Shown: positions 60,243 through 64,000 of the stretch, piece by piece
Layout: every line of letters begins with the position of its first letter
Position numbering within the stretch: position 1 is the stretch's first letter
Assembly (NCBI RefSeq): GCF_000526335.1
Contig: NZ_JAFW01000001.1
Span: 4,650,001-4,714,000, forward strand
Source: Arthrobacter sp. 31Y
GTDB taxonomy: Bacteria > Actinomycetota > Actinomycetes > Actinomycetales > Micrococcaceae
Direction of reading: 5' to 3'
DNA length: 64,000 nucleotides
Program-made: the position numbers and the translations under genes
Notes under the pieces: model-generated
The model's database searches: none
What the model saw: the letters and a program-made list of their open reading frames with translations, nothing else
Told to the model about the DNA's origin: nothing

Positions 60243-60256
60243 GAGTCCAAAGTCCC
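60243..60256 (+). promoter_or_regulatory. DosR-like box before pta and PPOX
   Basis: GAGTCCAAAGTCCC, with an intact right half (AAAGTCCC), between the divergent PPOX and pta genes. Confidence 0.5.
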
Positions 60257-60353
60257 GAGGGCGAAGCAGCCACCATGACCTTCGACTCTGGTGTTGAGGG
60301 TCCGCGGGGTGGAACCTGTGAAGCATCGGATGATCGGCCCGGAGGGATACACC

Positions 60354-62423
60354 ATGGTCCAAGGCGTTTATGTTCTGTCCGTTGCACCGGAAGCCGGGAA
60401 GTCACTCGTGGTCTTGGGTTTGGCTGACGCGTTGCACCGCAGAACAGGCCGCCTCGGTTTCTACCGGCCACTCGTGAACGGAACAGATCCTGCCCACGAC
60501 CCACTGCTCCGCATGCTTCAGAGCCAGTACAAATTGGAGTCAGTCCGCTGCAAGGGCGGAACGACGTTGGCGGATGCCCGGGAAGCACTGGCGGCAGGCC
60601 GCGAGGATGAGGTTTCTTCCCGGGCACTCGAGGAGTACGGACGCATCGCCGAAGAATGTGACGTGGTTGTGGTGGACGGTTCGGACTTAAGGGGCCCGGA
60701 CGCCGGGAGGGAGTTCGACCTGAACGCTCAACTGGCCAACAATCTGGGCCTGCCGGTTATTGCTGTTATCGGGGCCCAGGGCCTGAGTCTGCTGGAGACC
60801 ACCCAGGCTGTGGCCGATGCGTCACGGCAGCTGGAGGCAGCCAGATGCGCGGTGTTGTCCGTCGTTGTTAACCGCGCCCAACCAGCAGGAATCCACACAG
60901 CCCGGGGCGCCGTTAGGGCAGCTACGGGAAGCCTGCCAAGCTATGTGATTCCCGAGGTACCCGAGATTTCGGCGCCCACCGTGGCAGATGTGGCGATGTC
61001 ATTGTCGCTTGAACGGCTTTCGGGCAGCGCAGAACTGGACCGGGACGTGGGCAGCGTGCAAGTGGCCGCTATGAACGCGGAGAACTTCCTGCGGGTACTT
61101 GAGCCCGGAAACCTGGTGATTGTTCCCGGGGATCGCACTGACATCGTCATGGCTTGCATGGCCTCGGCCTTGTCACCGGAGCTGCCCACACCATCCGGAG
61201 TCATACTGACCGATGGCCTGGTCCCTGCCAGCTACGTGCTGCCTTTGGTGGCACATGCGCCATTCCCGGTCTTCGCTGAAACAGCGGATAGCTACATTAC
61301 GGCTCAACGGGTGTCGCACGTCCGCAGCGAGATCCACACCGGAGAAAGCCGCAGGGTGGCCGCCGCTCTGGGCATCTGGGCCCGCTCCATTGACGAAACA
61401 GAGTTGCTGGAACGTCTGGCGCTCCCGCGTCCGGCAACCATGACGCCGCTGCGCTTCCTCAATGACCTCGTGGAACGCGCCCGTCAGCAGAAGAAGCGCA
61501 TCGTTCTGGCTGAGGGCACAGAAGGCCGGGTGTTGCGTGCGGCCGAGATGCTGCGTCGCCGGGATGTGTGCCACGTGACGCTTCTTGGGAACCCCTCGGC
61601 GGTCCGGGAGCTTGCCGAGGCCGAGGGCATCGAGGTGGGTGGCATCACCATCATCGACCCCGCCCACTCGCCATTACGTGAGCGATTCGCGATGGAATAT
61701 CAGCGGTTGCGTGCCCACAAGGGCGTGATCCTGGAACGGGCCAGGGAAGTCATGCTCGATGCCGCCTACTTTGGCACCATGATGGTCCACCTGGGGGAGG
61801 CCGATGGGATGGTCTCCGGAGCTGCTCACACCACGGCCAACACGATTCGGCCGGCGTTGGAGTTCATGAAGAGCCAGCACGGCACCGGACTTGTGTCCTC
61901 GGTGTTCTTCATGCTCTTTCCGGACCGCGTGCTGGTGTACGGGGATTGCGCTGTGGTGCCGGATCCAACGGACCGGCAACTGGCGGACATTGCGCTCGCA
62001 TCGGCGACGACGGCGGCGCAGTTTGGCGTCGAGCCAAGGGTGGCTATGTTGTCGTACTCTACTGGCGTATCCGGCGCCGGAACGGCGGTGGACAAGGTCA
62101 AGCGTGCCACGGATATGGTGGCGGCTGCCCGGCCGGATCTTGCGGTGGACGGGCCCATACAATACGACGCCGCGGTGGATGCGGCCATCGCGAGTTCAAA
62201 ACTGCCGTCCTCTGCTGTCGCGGGAAGGGCGACAGTCTTCGTCTTCCCTGATCTGAACACAGGCAACAACACCTATAAGGCCGTGGAACAGTCTTCCGGT
62301 GCTGTCGCCGTCGGGCCTATTCTTCAGGGGCTCCGCAAACCCATCAATGACCTGTCCAGGGGATCGACGATCGAAGACATCATTAACACTGTTGCCATCA
62401 CCGCTGTCCAAGCGCAGGGGTAG
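60354..62423 (+). CDS. pta: Phosphate acetyltransferase with N-terminal DRTGG/BioD-like part
   Basis: 689 residues from ATG 60354, with GGAGGGA upstream; a TTG further up lacks support. N-terminal P-loop-like domain (VLSVAPEAGKSLVVLGLADA), middle DRTGG domain, and C-terminal catalytic domain (about 370-689: RIVLAEGTEGRVLRAAEML, GEADGMVSGAAHTTANTIRP, VFPDLNTGNNTYKA). It interconverts acetyl-CoA and acetyl phosphate, giving ATP together with acetate kinase. No ackA is seen in the window. Fermentative acetate formation fits a hypoxia island. Confidence 0.93.
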   Translation: MVQGVYVLSVAPEAGKSLVVLGLADALHRRTGRLGFYRPLVNGTDPAHDPLLRMLQSQYKLESVRCKGGTTLADAREALAAGREDEVSSRALEEYGRIAEECDVVVVDGSDLRGPDAGREFDLNAQLANNLGLPVIAVIGAQGLSLLETTQAVADASRQLEAARCAVLSVVVNRAQPAGIHTARGAVRAATGSLPSYVIPEVPEISAPTVADVAMSLSLERLSGSAELDRDVGSVQVAAMNAENFLRVLEPGNLVIVPGDRTDIVMACMASALSPELPTPSGVILTDGLVPASYVLPLVAHAPFPVFAETADSYITAQRVSHVRSEIHTGESRRVAAALGIWARSIDETELLERLALPRPATMTPLRFLNDLVERARQQKKRIVLAEGTEGRVLRAAEMLRRRDVCHVTLLGNPSAVRELAEAEGIEVGGITIIDPAHSPLRERFAMEYQRLRAHKGVILERAREVMLDAAYFGTMMVHLGEADGMVSGAAHTTANTIRPALEFMKSQHGTGLVSSVFFMLFPDRVLVYGDCAVVPDPTDRQLADIALASATTAAQFGVEPRVAMLSYSTGVSGAGTAVDKVKRATDMVAAARPDLAVDGPIQYDAAVDAAIASSKLPSSAVAGRATVFVFPDLNTGNNTYKAVEQSSGAVAVGPILQGLRKPINDLSRGSTIEDIINTVAITAVQAQG

Positions 62424-62433
62424 AGCTAGCTCT
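62422..62433. terminator. Palindrome at convergent stops
   Basis: AGAGCTAGCTCT followed by TTT spans the stop region of the Usp gene and directly follows the pta stop. It may be a weak terminator; with a 6-bp stem and no loop it is uncertain. Confidence 0.3.
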
Positions 62434-62883
62434 TTTCATCCTGAGTGACCACCAGGACGGGGCACTTCGCATGGGCCGAGCAAGCCCGGCTGACGGATCC
62501 TATGGGCTGATTGAGGAATCCGCCGGTGCCCCGCCTCCCCACGACGAGTAGTTGTGCGCCATGGCTTTCTTCGACAAGGATTTTGGCCGGTTCGCCGAAC
62601 TTGACCGTCACTGTTAGATCCTCGGGGCGGTCCGCACCGAGGCTCGTTCCAGGGCTTCATCGACGAGCCGCTTGGCAGTGTCTTCCAATTCCGTGGTGAA
62701 GCGTGTCAGTTCGGGCTCGAATCGCGAGGCCATGTAGTAGTCGGACATTCCAATACAGGTGATCACCTCCAGGGGGCCTCCCAACGCAGCTGCCATGCGG
62801 CCGGCCATCTGCAAGGTGTTGGAGGAGTATTCTGATCCGTCAACGCCGACAACGATCCGATCAGAGCGCGATTGTGTATTCAT
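62426..62883 (-). pseudogene. Universal stress protein with frameshift
   Basis: From ATG 62883 the frame reads IVVGVDGSEYSSNTLQMAGR and LEDTAKRLVDEALERASVRT, then stops at 62614. The second half continues in another frame from about 62625: LTVTVKFGEPAKILVEESHG, GRRGTGGFLNQPIGSVSRAC, CPVLVV. A single-base indel near 62620-62635 restores one Usp of normal length. Apparently the fourth Usp locus of the window, now split; a read error would look the same. Confidence 0.82.
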
Positions 62884-62919
62884 GGGACCAGCCTGCTCTT
62901 CCACGTGCCCGCGCCACTA

Positions 62920-62933
62920 GGGTCGAAGGGCAC
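62920..62933 (+). promoter_or_regulatory. Weak DosR-like box before split Usp
   Basis: GGGTCGAAGGGCAC, two bases from the GGGCCGAAGGTCAC core at 49083, about 37 bp before the Usp start. Confidence 0.4.
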
Positions 62934-62951
62934 GGATCCGGCAAGCTGCCC

Positions 62952-64000
62952 TTAACGGGGGAGAGCCCCTCCGTGGCGCAGCCGTTTGTAGAGCCAGTCG
63001 GCGCCCAGCACGCCGGGAATCGCCAGGAGCGCAACGGCAAAGCCAGAGAGGGGAGGAGGGGCCTGACCCAGGATGCCCGCAATGGGAGGTACGTAGAGGA
63101 ACAGTGCCAACGCCGCCAGTTCCACCCCTACGGCCCACAGCAGCAACTTGTTGGTGAACCATCCCTGTTTCCACGCAGGAGCCGTAGCGCTGCGGCAAGC
63201 GAAGGCAGTTGCCAACTGGCCAAGGACCACCGCCGTGAACGCAGATCCTGACGCACCCATCAGTACTCCAGGGTCCAACGGATCCCCACGGCCCCAACCA
63301 CTGCCAAAGAGAACCACAGAGAAAGCACCCATGGCGAACAACGCCTCCGTGGGACCCATGACCGCGAACACCCTCAGCATGAGTTGCCGATCCAGGAGAT
63401 GCCGTTTTTCGGGAGGTCGGCTCAACACCCGTTTGCCTGGTGGTTCCGCCCCGAGGGCCAACGCAGGAAGCAGATCGGTTCCGATGTCCAAGGCGAGTAT
63501 CTGGAGGACGCCGAGGGCCAACGGGAATTGACCACCGGAAAGTGCCCAGATTACGAAGGGCGTGAGTTCAGCGACGTTGTCAGTCAGGTGGTAAGTGAGG
63601 AACCGGTGAATATTTGAATAGGTGGCCCGGCCCTGTTCTATGGCGGCGACGATGGTGGCGAAATGGTCATCCAGGAGCACAAGGTCTGCGGCCTCACGGG
63701 CCACATCGGTGCCGCTGAGTCCCATGGCGACGCCGATATCTGCTTGACGTAAAGCGGGACCGTCATTGACGCCGTCGCCGGTCATGGCAACAACGTGGCC
63801 GCGGCTCTGCAAGGCTTTTGCCACCCTCAGTTTTTGTTCGGGTGAAACCCGGCTCACCACCACTCCATCACGGTCCAGGAGCGCCCCGAGGACTTGTTCG
63901 TCATGGGGTAGGTCCGCGCCTTGAAAGACCAGATCCGGGTGCCCCAGCAGCCCGATTTCCCGTGCAATTGCTGCTGCTGTGGAAGGGTGGTCGCCGGTGA
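62952..64000 (-). CDS. P2-type cation-transporting ATPase, C-terminal part; 5' end outside window
   Basis: About 349 residues visible; the frame is open to the window edge. It starts within the P domain (TGDHPSTAAAIAREIGLLG), has the hinge MTGDGVNDGPALRQADIGVA and six C-terminal membrane segments (the M5-M6 region VAELTPFVIWALSGGQFPL, then DIGTDLLPALALG). This is the Ca2+/Mg2+/cation P2-type class, as in mycobacterial CtpF, which is a DosR-regulon member. Ion specificity cannot be read without the missing part. Confidence 0.88.
   Translation of the reverse strand, partial: TGDHPSTAAAIAREIGLLGHPDLVFQGADLPHDEQVLGALLDRDGVVVSRVSPEQKLRVAKALQSRGHVVAMTGDGVNDGPALRQADIGVAMGLSGTDVAREAADLVLLDDHFATIVAAIEQGRATYSNIHRFLTYHLTDNVAELTPFVIWALSGGQFPLALGVLQILALDIGTDLLPALALGAEPPGKRVLSRPPEKRHLLDRQLMLRVFAVMGPTEALFAMGAFSVVLFGSGWGRGDPLDPGVLMGASGSAFTAVVLGQLATAFACRSATAPAWKQGWFTNKLLLWAVGVELAALALFLYVPPIAGILGQAPPPLSGFAVALLAIPGVLGADWLYKRLRHGGALPR

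Noticed and set aside
1..64000. CRISPR arrays, tRNA, rRNA, insertion sequences, integrases
   Set aside because: I looked for repeat-spacer arrays, clover-leaf signatures and transposase or recombinase motifs and saw none; short or diverged ones could be missed by eye.

Overview
The window looks like chromosomal DNA of a high-GC Gram-positive actinobacterium, most plausibly Arthrobacter, Paenarthrobacter or Pseudarthrobacter (Micrococcaceae). The basis is the strong G/C third-codon bias, frequent ATGA/GTGA gene overlaps, and DUF5129, DUF5655 and DUF3040 proteins next to a mycobacterial-type DosR/DosS-like pair. I recognised no rRNA, tRNA, CRISPR array, integrase or transposase.

Left part (1-24,440). 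The 3' end of a GH78 alpha-L-rhamnosidase overlaps a GH3 glycosidase (1-2972). An AT-richer island (about 2973-8313) follows. It has long gene-poor flanks, a glycine-zipper protein paired with a peptidoglycan-binding metacaspase, and a SARP/BTAD regulator. Next is a polyol utilisation operon (8314-14759): a divergent AraC regulator, an ABC importer, a sorbitol-type dehydrogenase and a PfkB sugar kinase broken by a TGA codon. A MesD/MesX folate-independent methionine synthase pair with a flavin reductase and a divergent LysR regulator comes next (14923-18619). Last is a hydantoin-type operon on the minus strand (18813-23960): two Asp/Glu-racemase-superfamily proteins with unusual active sites, a cyclic amidohydrolase, a GntR repressor and an MFS transporter. 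It is preceded by a well-formed promoter with tandem palindromic operators.

Right part (24,441-64,000). About 40 kb resembles a DosR-type hypoxia, redox-stress or dormancy island. It carries a response regulator and a DosS-like GAF/heme-type histidine kinase, four universal stress protein loci, five PPOX split-barrel flavoproteins and two flavodoxins. It also holds PEP synthase, a beta-phosphoglucomutase/GH65 phosphorylase fusion, phosphate acetyltransferase, a zinc alcohol dehydrogenase, a beta-CASP RNase, an ABC-2 exporter, two P-type ATPases and several small membrane proteins. Upstream of many of these units I see a recurrent near-palindromic box (core AACAGGGCCnAAAGTCAC and variants) that resembles the mycobacterial DosR box.

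The same 40 kb is strikingly eroded. It holds a LuxR-regulator stub with a stop, an SDR and an alcohol dehydrogenase with large in-frame internal deletions, a DUF3040 gene with an internal TGA, a phosphofructokinase with a deletion plus frameshift, and a frameshifted universal stress protein. Several of these still sit behind a DosR-like box. The regulon therefore appears to be losing parts while its core stays intact. All functional calls are from reading the sequence; no database search was run.
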